From GAS188 sp963794475 (lineage in GTDB: Bacteria > Pseudomonadota > Alphaproteobacteria > Rhizobiales > Beijerinckiaceae), in contig CAWCDW010000002.1 of assembly GCA_963794475.1 (NCBI GenBank), positions 682,001 to 746,000 of the forward strand: a stretch of 64,000 bases of DNA, given 5' to 3'. A program made the translations under genes and the position numbers. The first letter of the stretch is position 1. Each line of letters starts with the position of its first letter. Shown in pieces: positions 15,703 to 24,532 of this stretch. Below the pieces are notes generated by a model. That model had not been told where the DNA came from. It was given only the letters and a program-made list of their open reading frames with translations, and did no database searches.

Positions 15703-17397
15703 ATGGCCAAACTCACGCGAAGTTACGTGCATGGCGCTTCCACCGTGCCGCTCATCGGGGAGACGATCGGGGTCCATTTCGACAAAGTGGCGGCGCGCTG
15801 GAGCGAGCGCGATGCGCTTATCGTGCGCCATCAGCATGTGCGCTGGAGCTATGGCGAATTGCGGCGCCGGGTCGACGCGTTCGCCGCCGGGCTTTTGGCG
15901 CTCGGGCTTGAGCCAGGAGATCGCGTCGGCATATGGTCACCCAACAACTCCGAATGGGCGGTGACGCAATTCGCCACCGCCAAGGCCGGCCTCGTCCTCG
16001 TCAATATCAATCCGGCCTACCGGCTCGCGGAAGTCGAATACGCGCTCAACAAGGTCGGATGCAAAGCGCTCATCACGGCGCACGCCTTCAAGACAAGCGA
16101 ATATGTGAACATGCTCCGCGAATTGGCGCCCGAGATTGACGCCGGCACGCCCGGCCGCTTGCGGGCCGAGCGCTTTCCCGCCCTTTCCACGCTGATCCGC
16201 ATCGGGGAGGGAGACGCACATGGTTTCTTCCGCTTCGAGGACGTCATGGCAATGGGCGGTGCTCGCCAAAGGGATGAGCTCGCCACCTTGGCGAGCCTCC
16301 TGCAATTCGACGATCCCATCAACATCCAATTCACGAGCGGCACGACGGGCGCGCCCAAGGGTGCGACACTCACTCACCACAACATCCTCAACAACGGTTT
16401 TTTCATCGGCGAGGCGCAACGCCTGAGCGAGCGCGACCGCGTCTGCATTCCGGTGCCGCTCTATCATTGCTTCGGCATGGTGCTCGGCAATCTCGCCTGC
16501 ATCACGCATGGCGCCGCGATGATCTATCCTTCCGAGGGCTTCGAGCCGCTGGCCGCCTTGGAGACTGTCGAAAAGGAGCGCTGCACCGCTCTTTACGGCG
16601 TTCCCACCATGTTCATCGCCGAGCTCGGCCATCCGGATTTCAAGCGCTTCGACCTCGCCTCGCTGCGCACCGGGATCATGGCGGGCTCGCCCTGCCCCAT
16701 CGAGGTAATGCGGCGCTGCGTGAGCGAGATGCACATGTCCGAAGTCACCATCGCCTATGGCATGACGGAAACGAGCCCCGTGAGCACGCAGACCTCCGGC
16801 GACGACCCGCTCGAGCGCCGGGTCGGCACTGTCGGGCGCATTCACCCGCATGTCGAGGTGAAGATCGTCGATTCCGAGGGGCGCATCGTCGCGCCCAACA
16901 CGCCGGGCGAGCTTTGCACCCGCGGCTACTCGGTCATGCTTGGCTACTGGGATGACGAGGAGCGCACGGCGGAGGCGATCGATCGCGCCGGCTGGATGCA
17001 CACCGGCGATCTCGCCACGCTGGACGAGGACGGATATTGCAACATCGTCGGGCGCTTGAAAGACATGGTGATCCGCGGCGGCGAGAATATCTATCCGCGC
17101 GAGGTTGAGGAATTTCTCTACCGCCATCCCAAGATCGAGGCGGTGCAAGTGGTCGGCGTGCCGGATGCCCGCTATGGCGAGGAACTCTGCGCCTGGGTGA
17201 AGCTGAAGGCAGGCGAGATCGCGACGGGCGAGGAGATCCAAGCCTTTTGCAAGGGCCAGATCGCCCATTACAAAATCCCCCGCTACATGCGCTTCGTCGA
17301 GGAGTTCCCGATGACCGTTACCGGGAAGGTGCAGAAATTCATCATTCGGGAGCACATGATGCGCGAGCTCGCGCTCAGCGAGCAAAAAACGGCTTAA
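15703..17397 (+). CDS. AMP-binding acyl-CoA synthetase
   Basis: A 564-residue ligase that activates a carboxylic acid as acyl-AMP and then the CoA thioester. The signatures are complete: P-loop FTSGTTGAPKGA, YGMTETSPVS, the hinge region HTGDLATLDEDGY, GRLKDMVIRGGENIYP and the catalytic Lys in TVTGKVQKF. The order and length match medium/long-chain fatty acyl-CoA synthetases close to FadD3 and its relatives, with no membrane segment. ATG at 15703 follows GGGGAGGA. Convergent with the aap genes, 28 bases apart. Chain length preference cannot be predicted. Confidence 0.9.
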   Translation: MAKLTRSYVHGASTVPLIGETIGVHFDKVAARWSERDALIVRHQHVRWSYGELRRRVDAFAAGLLALGLEPGDRVGIWSPNNSEWAVTQFATAKAGLVLVNINPAYRLAEVEYALNKVGCKALITAHAFKTSEYVNMLRELAPEIDAGTPGRLRAERFPALSTLIRIGEGDAHGFFRFEDVMAMGGARQRDELATLASLLQFDDPINIQFTSGTTGAPKGATLTHHNILNNGFFIGEAQRLSERDRVCIPVPLYHCFGMVLGNLACITHGAAMIYPSEGFEPLAALETVEKERCTALYGVPTMFIAELGHPDFKRFDLASLRTGIMAGSPCPIEVMRRCVSEMHMSEVTIAYGMTETSPVSTQTSGDDPLERRVGTVGRIHPHVEVKIVDSEGRIVAPNTPGELCTRGYSVMLGYWDDEERTAEAIDRAGWMHTGDLATLDEDGYCNIVGRLKDMVIRGGENIYPREVEEFLYRHPKIEAVQVVGVPDARYGEELCAWVKLKAGEIATGEEIQAFCKGQIAHYKIPRYMRFVEEFPMTVTGKVQKFIIREHMMRELALSEQKTA

Positions 17398-17425
17398 GTT
17401 GCTGCAAAAAATGACCGCCCCGCGC

Positions 17426-18629
17426 TCACGGCGCTCCGGTGCGATGTCGATTGAGGCGTCGCTCGAAGCGGCGGCCATAGCTCGACATCGCAAAGCAACA
17501 GACGAAGAACAGCGCCGCGGTGAAGATATAGCCCTCCTTCGCGTAGCCGAGCCACGCCGGATCTTTCAGCGCCTGCTCGACCGCGCCGAGAAGATCGACA
17601 AGGCTGATGATGGTCACTAGCGAGGTGTCCTTGAACAGGTCAACAATATTGTTGACGATGCCCGGCACCACGATGCGCAGGGCCTGCGGCAGGACCACGA
17701 AGCCTTGCACCCGCCAAAAACCGAGCCCGAGCGAAACGGCCGCCTCTTCTTGCCCGGCAGGCACGCCTTGCAGGCCGCCGCGCACCGTTTCCGCCATATA
17801 GGCAGCGTTGAAAAGGGTGAAGGCCACCATGGCGCGTATCAGCCGATCGATGCTGACGCCGTGCGGCAAGAAGAGCGGCAGCATCACGGCCGACATGAAG
17901 AGCACGGTGAGCAAGGGCACGCTGCGCCACAGCTCGATGAAGGCGATCGATAAATACCTGACGACATCGAGCTGCGAGCGGCGTCCGAGTGCCAACAGGA
18001 TGCCGAGAGGCAAGGCGCCGGCGACCGTCACGAAGGAGATGATGATGTCGAGCATCAGCCCGCCCCAGTCGCTGGTATCGACCTGGGGCAGGCCGAGCAC
18101 GCCGCCGACCAAGAACAGCGCGGCGAGCAACGGAAATACGGTCAGCAGCAAAAGCAGGTAAATGCCGCGATGCCTGACGTTGTCGCGCATCACCGGCACG
18201 CTGAACAGGATGAGCAAGAGCGCCGCGACGCCCACTCGCCAGAGCTCGCTTTCGGGATAGTGGCCCCACAAGAAGGTATGGAGGCGCAGCTTGATGAAGG
18301 TCCAGCACGCGCCCGAGCCGGTGCAAGCCGCTCTGCTGTCACCCGAGATTGTCGCATCCGTGACCGCCCAGTTGAAGACAGGGGGCACGGCGAGGACCGA
18401 AGAGGGCCACGACCAAAAGCGTGAGGAGCGTGTTGGAAAATGACGAGAACAGGTTGCGTCGTAGCCATTCCACGGCGCGCGGCCCCTGGGCGGTGAAACC
18501 CTCGAAGCTGCCGCCCGGCGGCGCGACCGCGGGCACTTGCAGCGTCACGGCAGGACCTCGCGCGTGCGCCGAGAAGAATGGGCCACACCCTCGTCCAAGT
18601 TCAGCCGAGGCAGGCGCGAGGAAGGGCAT
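17426..18629 (-). pseudogene. aapM: Amino-acid ABC permease AapM-like, one-base frameshift
   Basis: Permease of a general L-amino-acid importer. The N-terminal part (WLRRNLFSSFSNTLL, up to about 18400) and the rest (VFNWAVTDATISG, first of several membrane segments, then the EAA loop) are in different frames. Removing one G from the GG at 18394-18395 restores one continuous protein, reading through GLAVPPVFNWAV as in intact relatives, so the break is a single-base insertion. It could be a sequencing error or a true lesion. The start is unclear: ATG 18629 or GTG 18548. The membrane core from 18388 down to 17426 (320 codons) is intact. Confidence 0.8.
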
Positions 18630-18693
18630 CGCGCGAACCTCGCTGGCCCATGAAAAGGATCGGGACTTTGTCGCTTTTGAGAGCGCGACATGA

Positions 18694-19809
18694 TCAGCGC
18701 TCCACCAAGGCGACGCGTTCGTTGTACCAATTCATGAACGCCGAGGCGAGAAGGTTGATGGTGAGGAAGACCGCCATCACCACAATGATCGTCTCGACCT
18801 CCTTGTTTGCCTGTTGCATCACAGTGCCGGCGAAGATCTGGAAGATCTCCGGGTAGGCGACCGCCGCGCCGAGCGTGCTGCTCTTGATCACGTTGAGATA
18901 CTGGCTCGTGAGCTGCGGGACCATGATGCGGATCGCTTGCGGCAAGACGATCAGGAACAGCACGGGCGCGCGGCGAAGCCCCATCGAATGGGCCGCCTCA
19001 TGCTGCCCTTTCGGAACCGCCTCGATGGCGCTGCGCACGATCTCGGCGATGAAGGCCGAGGAATAAATCGAGAGGCCCGCCCACAAGGCGATGAGCTCGG
19101 GCGGAATCTGCGTGCCCCCGGCAATGTTGAAGCCCTTCAGGATCGGAAACTCGATCCGCTCGATCCCCGTCACAAGCAAAAGGGCGGCGACAAGCGGCAG
19201 GACGAGAGCCTTGGCACCGATGCGGCGGGCGCGAAGCCGCAAGCGCCAAACGAAGGGTGTCGCGATGACGAGGGCAAGCGCGAGGAGCGAAAGAAGCTCG
19301 CTGCCGGGCCGCATCACGGCGCCCGGCACATAAAGCCCCCTGATGTTGAGGAGCAGGCCGCCCGGAATCCGGATGCTTCCGCGCGGCGGCGGGAGCGTTT
19401 GCAATACGGCGAAATACCAGAAGATGATCTGCACGAGCTGTGGCGTGTTGCGCACGAACTCGATGTAGCCGAGGGCCACATTGCGCATCAACCAATTGAC
19501 GGAGAGCCGCATGATGCCCAGGAAAAGGCCGAGCAAGGTCGCGGTCACGATGCCCATCGCCGACACGAGCAGCGTGTTGAGCAGGCTGACGAGGAGCGCC
19601 CTTCCATAGGTGTCGGCATCCACCCAGGATATGAGATGGAAGGGAATGTCGAAATTTGCGTGGTCGCCGAGAAAGCCGAAGCCAAACCTCAGGTCGCGGC
19701 GAGCAAGATTATCGGCGGCATCGGAGAAGATGGTGTAGGCGACCGCCAGCAGCGCCAAGAGCAATAGCCATTGTGCGGCTCGGGCGCGGCGTGACGGTCG
19801 CCTGACCAT
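18694..19809 (-). CDS. aapQ: Amino-acid ABC transporter permease AapQ-like
   Basis: A 371-residue inner-membrane permease with 7-8 predicted spans. The N-terminal signature LLVSLLNTLLVSAMGIVTAT and LGYIEFVRNTPQLVQIIFWY are typical of the AapQ/BztB branch, and the C-terminal EAA-type loop (AIEAVPKGQHEAAHSMG) contacts the ATPase. It follows aapJ after 14 bases and precedes aapM after about 65-145 bases. The long periplasmic insert between spans, found in AapQ proteins, is present (about residues 150-235). Confidence 0.9.
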   Translation of the reverse strand: MVRRPSRRARAAQWLLLLALLAVAYTIFSDAADNLARRDLRFGFGFLGDHANFDIPFHLISWVDADTYGRALLVSLLNTLLVSAMGIVTATLLGLFLGIMRLSVNWLMRNVALGYIEFVRNTPQLVQIIFWYFAVLQTLPPPRGSIRIPGGLLLNIRGLYVPGAVMRPGSELLSLLALALVIATPFVWRLRLRARRIGAKALVLPLVAALLLVTGIERIEFPILKGFNIAGGTQIPPELIALWAGLSIYSSAFIAEIVRSAIEAVPKGQHEAAHSMGLRRAPVLFLIVLPQAIRIMVPQLTSQYLNVIKSSTLGAAVAYPEIFQIFAGTVMQQANKEVETIIVVMAVFLTINLLASAFMNWYNERVALVER

Positions 19810-19823
19810 GGTGGACCGGCTTC

Positions 19824-20885
19824 TCAGTACCAGGAATACGGATACATGAGGCCGCCGTTACGGTAGAGATTGTTGAGCCCACGAGGCAGGCCGAGCCCTT
19901 TCGAGCCGAAAGTCGCCTCATAGACCTCGCCGTAATTCCCCTCGGCCTTCACGATATTGTAGGCAAAATCATTGCTGAGCCCGAGCCCCTTGCCGAGGTC
20001 GCCCTCAAGCCCGAGGAATTTTTTCACCTGCGGATCGGTCGATGTCTTCTTGATCTCGTCGACATTGGCCTTGGTGATACCGAGCTCCTCCGCCTCGAGC
20101 ATCGCAAAATGCGACCATTTGACGATGTCCGTCCAGCGGTCATCTCCCTGGCGGGTGTGCGGACCGAGCGGCTGGCGAGACAACGTCTCCGGCAGGAAGG
20201 CCCAATCGTCGGGCTTCTTCATCGACGAGCGCGCCGCCGCCACGCTGCCGCCGTCATCGGTGTAGCCGTCGCAGCGGCCAGCTTCCGCGGCGGCGAATGC
20301 CTCCTCGGGCCGGTCGAAGAGCAGGGTGCCGATCTTGATGTTGTTGGCGCGATTGTAGTCGGCGATGTTGGTTTCGAGCGTCGTGCCGGTCAACAGGCAG
20401 ATGGTTGCCCCGTTGAGCTCCTTCGCATGGGCGACGTTGAGGCTCTTGCGGACCATGATCGTCTGGCCGGTGTAGAAATTCGGAGTGACCTCGACGAGCC
20501 CGAGCGCCGAGTCGCGCGTGAGGGTAAGCTCCGAATCGCGCACCAAGAGGTCGATCTCACCTGATTGCAGCACGGAGAAGCGCACCTTTGAGGTGGTGCC
20601 GATGTATTTGACCTTCTCCGGGTCCCCGAACACCGCCGCGGCCACGGCCCTGCACAAGGAGACGTCGAGCCCCTGCCACTTCCCGGCGGAGTCCTGGAAG
20701 GCGTAACCCGGTATGCCGGTATCCACGCCGCACATGACCTCGCCGCGTTTCTTGACGGCGTCGAGCGTCGGGCTCTTGACCTCGCTTTGCGCGAGCGCGG
20801 CACCGCTCGCCAAGCCGAAGAGGCCGGCGAGAGCGGCCATGCAGGTGAAGCCTTTTGCGACCTGTCTTATCATTTTGCGCCTCAT
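19824..20885 (-). CDS. aapJ: Amino-acid ABC transporter substrate-binding protein AapJ-like
   Basis: A 353-residue periplasmic binding protein. Signal peptide residues 1-32 (MIRQVAKGFTCMAAL and ASGAALAQ), then a type II binding fold with the early motif RGEVMCGVDTGIPGYA, GLDVSLCRAVAAAVFGD and GRCDGYTDDGGS. It catches a broad range of L-amino acids for the membrane permeases encoded downstream. The matching ATPase AapP would normally follow aapM but is not present: aapM is followed by a converging gene. Confidence 0.9.
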   Translation of the reverse strand: MRRKMIRQVAKGFTCMAALAGLFGLASGAALAQSEVKSPTLDAVKKRGEVMCGVDTGIPGYAFQDSAGKWQGLDVSLCRAVAAAVFGDPEKVKYIGTTSKVRFSVLQSGEIDLLVRDSELTLTRDSALGLVEVTPNFYTGQTIMVRKSLNVAHAKELNGATICLLTGTTLETNIADYNRANNIKIGTLLFDRPEEAFAAAEAGRCDGYTDDGGSVAAARSSMKKPDDWAFLPETLSRQPLGPHTRQGDDRWTDIVKWSHFAMLEAEELGITKANVDEIKKTSTDPQVKKFLGLEGDLGKGLGLSNDFAYNIVKAEGNYGEVYEATFGSKGLGLPRGLNNLYRNGGLMYPYSWY

Positions 20886-21318
20886 GGGTTGTGTTCAACG
20901 AAAACCGCTTCGCCTGTCTCGGCGCTCCGGTCATCTCTATCGGCCAGCCGCATTCGCGCCGGCCGGGCACTCACATCATGTCCAGGCAGCGAGCCCGTTC
21001 AGGGCGATGTCAGCTTCGGTTGCCGAGGCCCTCGACGTCAAGTGGCGCGGGGAGCATTCGACAAGATCAAGGAGCGACTTCCCGATTTTTCCAAAGAACG
21101 AAACCAACAAAACAAGCGAGATAACGATTTTGCGAGAAAGCCTCCAGCCTATCTACGGACGACCGCTGCCCAGGGTGTTCGTGGCCATCGAATCCGCCGC
21201 ATAGGCACTGCGACAATAGATGTCCTTTGAAGCGTTCGCCGATAGAAGCGATTGTAGAGCGCACGGCACCGCTCACGCCCCGATGCGCGCGGCGCGAGGA
21301 CAAGCTCCCTTCGGGAGC
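20886..21318. other. Intergenic stretch without a gene
   Basis: 433 bases between the aapJ start and the clpS stop. Reading frames here are short or are shadows. It should hold the promoter of the aap genes, but I see no consensus EcfG site and no clear sigma-70 element. Confidence 0.5.
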
Positions 21319-21624
21319 TCACTCCTCCGGCTCGGTCGTGAACAGGAGCGGATACCCCTTGCTGCGCCCGGCCTCGGTGGCGCGGGTGGCCTTGGTTTCG
21401 GCGATGTCTTGCGCGTAGACGGCGACGACGCAAACGCCGCGCCGGTGGGCGGTCATCATCACCCGATAAGCCTCTTCCTCATTCATGCGGAACTCGGCCT
21501 TCAGGACCATCACGACGAATTCGCGCGGCGTGTAATCGTCATTGACGAGAATCACCTTGTGAAGGCGAGGCCTTTGCGTCTTCGTCTTCACCTTGGTGCG
21601 TGGCTTGATCGCGATATCAATCAT
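21319..21624 (-). CDS. clpS: ATP-dependent Clp protease adaptor ClpS
   Basis: A 101-residue adaptor that hands N-degron substrates to ClpAP. It has the ClpS core HKVILVNDDYTPREFVVMVL, the MTAHRRGVCVVAVY helix and the ETKA segment. The short N-terminal tail and the absence of an adjacent clpA are common for second ClpS copies (ClpS2) in Rhizobiales. ATG at 21624 follows GAGGAG. Only a proteome comparison would tell ClpS1 from ClpS2. Confidence 0.92.
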   Translation of the reverse strand: MIDIAIKPRTKVKTKTQRPRLHKVILVNDDYTPREFVVMVLKAEFRMNEEEAYRVMMTAHRRGVCVVAVYAQDIAETKATRATEAGRSKGYPLLFTTEPEE

Positions 21625-21810
21625 CGTAGAACCGCTCCTCACGGGCGGGGTGGCGGACGCCGCGGTTCCCCAACACCGCCTTACGGCAGTCGGGGGCCTT
21701 ATCGCAGTCAGGCGTCATCATAGCAGATCGATCGGGGCATTGAAGACGCACCGCCCTCGGCTCCATCGGGCTCACCGCTCGAGGCTAACTAAGCCACGCC
21801 TCGCCCTCGA

Positions 21811-22101
21811 TCAGTTGGTCGTCGTCGTGTGCGGAAGCGAGCGCGTATGGCCACGCTGGGACGGCTGCCCGAAGGTCAGCACGGTCACGACGAAGGCGAT
21901 GATGGCCGCGGCCGCCGCGGTGAACCCGATGATCAATGCAACCCGGCGCAGGCGAACTCCCGACGTCGCGGGCGTTTCGCTCGTCTCTCGCCTGCCGAGC
22001 CGGTGCTTGCCGGCGTATTTCCAAGGCTGGGTTCCGATGGGCGCCTCGTTTTCGTTTTCGATATCGAATCTCGTTTGAGCGGCCCGCACGGCAAGGCACA
22101 A
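21811..22101 (-). CDS. Hypothetical small membrane protein
   Basis: A 96-residue reading frame with a soluble first half, one strong transmembrane segment (about residues 53-77, starting VALIIGFTAAAA) and a short tail. Not recognised. The only start is TTG at 22101, with an AGGAGGGGAGG-like site about 12 bases upstream, somewhat far. No promoter motif seen. The hydrophobic segment and clean ribosome binding site argue for a gene; the rare start and lack of known relatives argue for caution. Confidence 0.4.
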   Translation of the reverse strand: MCLAVRAAQTRFDIENENEAPIGTQPWKYAGKHRLGRRETSETPATSGVRLRRVALIIGFTAAAAAIIAFVVTVLTFGQPSQRGHTRSLPHTTTTN

Positions 22102-22412
22102 GCGATTTTACAGCCTCCCCTCCTTGAAAGCTACTGTGCGACGCCAGCAGCTCACTCCGGAGAAGCCGTGCTCGGATAAGTGATGATCGGATACCGCGAT
22201 ACGTCCCCGTTTGCGCTCGCCTCTTTTCTTTCCGTATACTTGGCGTTGCCCGCGCTTCGATCCCGATTTCCGAACCTTCCTCCATTGCGAGCCTGCCGGA
22301 GGAAAGCGGAAAAAGGGTGCTCACCAGGGAAGTGTTCCTCCCACCGGTCGCGGTCGATTTCTCGTCAGGCCGCTCGCGTGACTCGCGTGACCACATAAGG
22401 GAGGCCAGATAA
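22102..22412. other. Intergenic stretch without a convincing gene
   Basis: About 310 bases. A plus-strand frame (22180-22398) is rich in Arg and Ser and has no good start, so I left it out. A short direct repeat ACTCGCGTG occurs twice just before the next gene (about 22379-22397). Confidence 0.45.
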
Positions 22413-22664
22413 GTGATTATCGCATCCGTGGAAAAGACCGGCACGGATCGGCACACGAAGCTCCTCGGCTGGTTCCGTTTCGTAGCCAAGCCCCGCGTGG
22501 GGGAGGCGATCACGATGATGGACCGGGAAGGCATGGCTTACGAAACCTTTCGGGTGATCGATATCGAGCATGTTCCCATCAAGCATGACCCCGAAAGGGA
22601 GCCCGTAAAGCACGAGCGCCTTCATCTTCTGGTGCGATTGGAGAGCACGCGATCGGCCAAGTGA
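22413..22664 (+). CDS. Hypothetical protein, 83 aa
   Basis: A small soluble basic protein, not recognised. It looks folded: alternating hydrophobic and charged residues (LLGWFRFVAKPRVGEAITMM, FRVIDIEHVPIK) suggest a small beta-rich domain. GTG at 22413 follows GGGAGG at a good distance. It is likely to share a transcript with the lipoprotein gene 78 bases further on. Confidence 0.55.
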   Translation: MIIASVEKTGTDRHTKLLGWFRFVAKPRVGEAITMMDREGMAYETFRVIDIEHVPIKHDPEREPVKHERLHLLVRLESTRSAK

Positions 22665-22742
22665 GCGGGGAAGGCGCCGATGGCCCGACGCCGAGACACT
22701 GTTCCATGAAGCCTTACGGCCAAGCATCCGAGGGAGAGCGCC

Positions 22743-22955
22743 ATGCGGACGATTTCATTGCTTTTCGTTCTGTTGATGCTGACCGGCTGCCAGTCGACAT
22801 CTGGGCATGAACGCGCCGAACTTGCACGCATCTGCGCCGATCCCGCGAGCAGGGCCCCGACGCCCGGCAACCTCTATTACGACGAGTGCCAGGCGCTTCA
22901 TCCCTCGACGCCGGCCAAGCTTCGAAAAGTATATCAGGAGAATGCTCCCGAGTGA
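22743..22955 (+). CDS. Small lipoprotein, 70 aa
   Basis: A 70-residue protein with a lipoprotein signal: hydrophobic LLFVLLMLTGC, with the lipobox LTGC at residues 13-16. The mature part is 55 residues, polar, with two more cysteines that could form a disulfide (ICADP and DECQ). ATG at 22743 follows GAGGGAGA. Function unknown; probably anchored in the inner or outer membrane facing the periplasm. Confidence 0.75.
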   Translation: MRTISLLFVLLMLTGCQSTSGHERAELARICADPASRAPTPGNLYYDECQALHPSTPAKLRKVYQENAPE

Positions 22956-23061
22956 GCGCGCGGCAGGCAAGCCGGAGCGTGATTTCGCTCCTCTTTGGAG
23001 ATTGGAAGCCCGCGGGCACCGCTATATGTGTGCACGAAACCCGGCAAACCCCCGGATAGCC

Positions 23062-24214
23062 CTAGCGAAACGATCTGAAAAACTCTCGGATATCGCGAGC
23101 GAGAAGCTCGGGTTCCTCCATTGCGGCGAAATGGCCGCCTCGCGGCATGGTCGTCCAGCGCGTGATGTTGTAGCCGCGCTCGGCAAGTGAGCGCGGCGGC
23201 ATCGGGATCTCTTTTGGGAATAGGGCAACCGCGACGGGCGGCTTTACGCGGCTCGACGGCGAAAGGCGCAGCGGCCGCTCGCGCGATTCATAGTAAAGCC
23301 GCGTCGAGGAGTGGATCGTCTCGGTTACCCAGTAAATCATCACATTGGTCAAGAGCTCATCGTGCGTGAGCACACGGTTCAGATCGCCTCCGCAATCGGT
23401 CCAGGTTTGGAATTTCTCGATGATCCACGCGGCAAGACCAACAGGGGAGTCGTTCAGGCCAAAGCTCAATGTCTGTGGTTTCGTCGCTTGCTCGTGGTTG
23501 TAGCCCCCTTCGCTGTCCCACCAGGCACGCAGCTGTGAAAGGTAACTGACTTGCGACCGCGTCGTCCTGCGGCTGGTTCAGCGTGCCGCCCAGGAGGAAG
23601 CGGCCGGCGATATAGTTGAGGTGAACGCCAATGATCCTGTCGGGATGGTCGAGCCCAAGAGCGCTCGATACGGCGGAACCCCAATCTCCTCCCTGCGCAC
23701 CGAAGCGCTCATAACCGAGTTCCGCCATCAGGCGCACCCAGAGCGCGGCGATCCTGTTCGGGTTCATGCCCGGCTCGCGCGGGCGATCGGAGAACCCATA
23801 GCCGGGCAGCGAGGGCACGACAACATCGAAAGCATCGTCAGCGCTCGCGCCATGAGCCGCTGGATCGACGAGGAGCGGGAGCAGCTTGACCATCTCGACA
23901 AAGCTTCCGGGCCACCCATGCGTGATGATGAGCGGCAGAGGCCTCGGACCCTTGCCGCGCTCATGCACGAAATGAATACGCAAGCCGTCGAGCGCGATCC
24001 GGCGATTTGGCAGGGCGTTGAGCGCGGCCTCTTGCCGCCGCCAATCGAAGCCGTCGCGCCAGTAGGTGGCGAGCGCCTTCATGTAGGCGAGATTCGTGCC
24101 CGCCTGCCATCCGGAGTTCTCAATCTCATCAGGCCAGCGCGTCACATCCAGGCGGCGCGACAAATCGGCGAGCGCTGAATCGGATACATTGATCATGAAG
24201 TTCTCGATGGTCAT
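23062..24214 (-). pseudogene. Epoxide hydrolase, one-base frameshift
   Basis: An EHN-type epoxide hydrolase. The N-terminal part (24214 to about 23546) has the EHN lid, HGWPGSF oxyanion loop and nucleophile Asp in GAQGGDWGSA. The C-terminal part, in another frame, has YNHEQATKPQTLSFGLNDS, ERGYNITRW and the catalytic His in PRGGHFAAMEEPE. Removing one A from the AA at 23544-23545 joins both into a normal protein of about 383 residues (QYLSQLRAWW). All catalytic residues survive, so this is either a recent mutation or a sequencing error. ATG at 24214 was chosen because it starts the EHN domain. Confidence 0.8.
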
Positions 24215-24532
24215 AAGGTGAGCTCTCGACGCGAGATGATTGCTGCCGCGAACAGCGCGGAAAACCAGATTGGCATGCGCGCTGTTGCTCGCCAAGCTCA
24301 GGCGAGCTTGTCGGGCCTGCCGAAACTTTTGTTTGCTTGCCGACTTGCTCGGCTCGTCGTTCTCGTGTTTCCTCACGCGGCTTGCCGAGGCGTCGCATGG
24401 TCGATCGGCCGTGCGGATGAGAACGCCGCAAGTCGCTTGGCTACGTGGCACCTAACCCGGGCACAAATCAACTCGGAGCGCCGGCGGACGCGATCTCAAA
24501 AGCCCGGCAACGGGGCTGGGGAGCCCATCACG

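Noticed and set aside
15937..17493. Long minus-strand frame (518 codons)
   Set aside because: It is antisense to a clear acyl-CoA synthetase, has Arg/His-rich composition and no family signature; it arises from high GC third positions.
22180..22398. Plus-strand frame of 72 codons
   Set aside because: Arg/Ser-rich, no good ribosome binding site and no conserved look.
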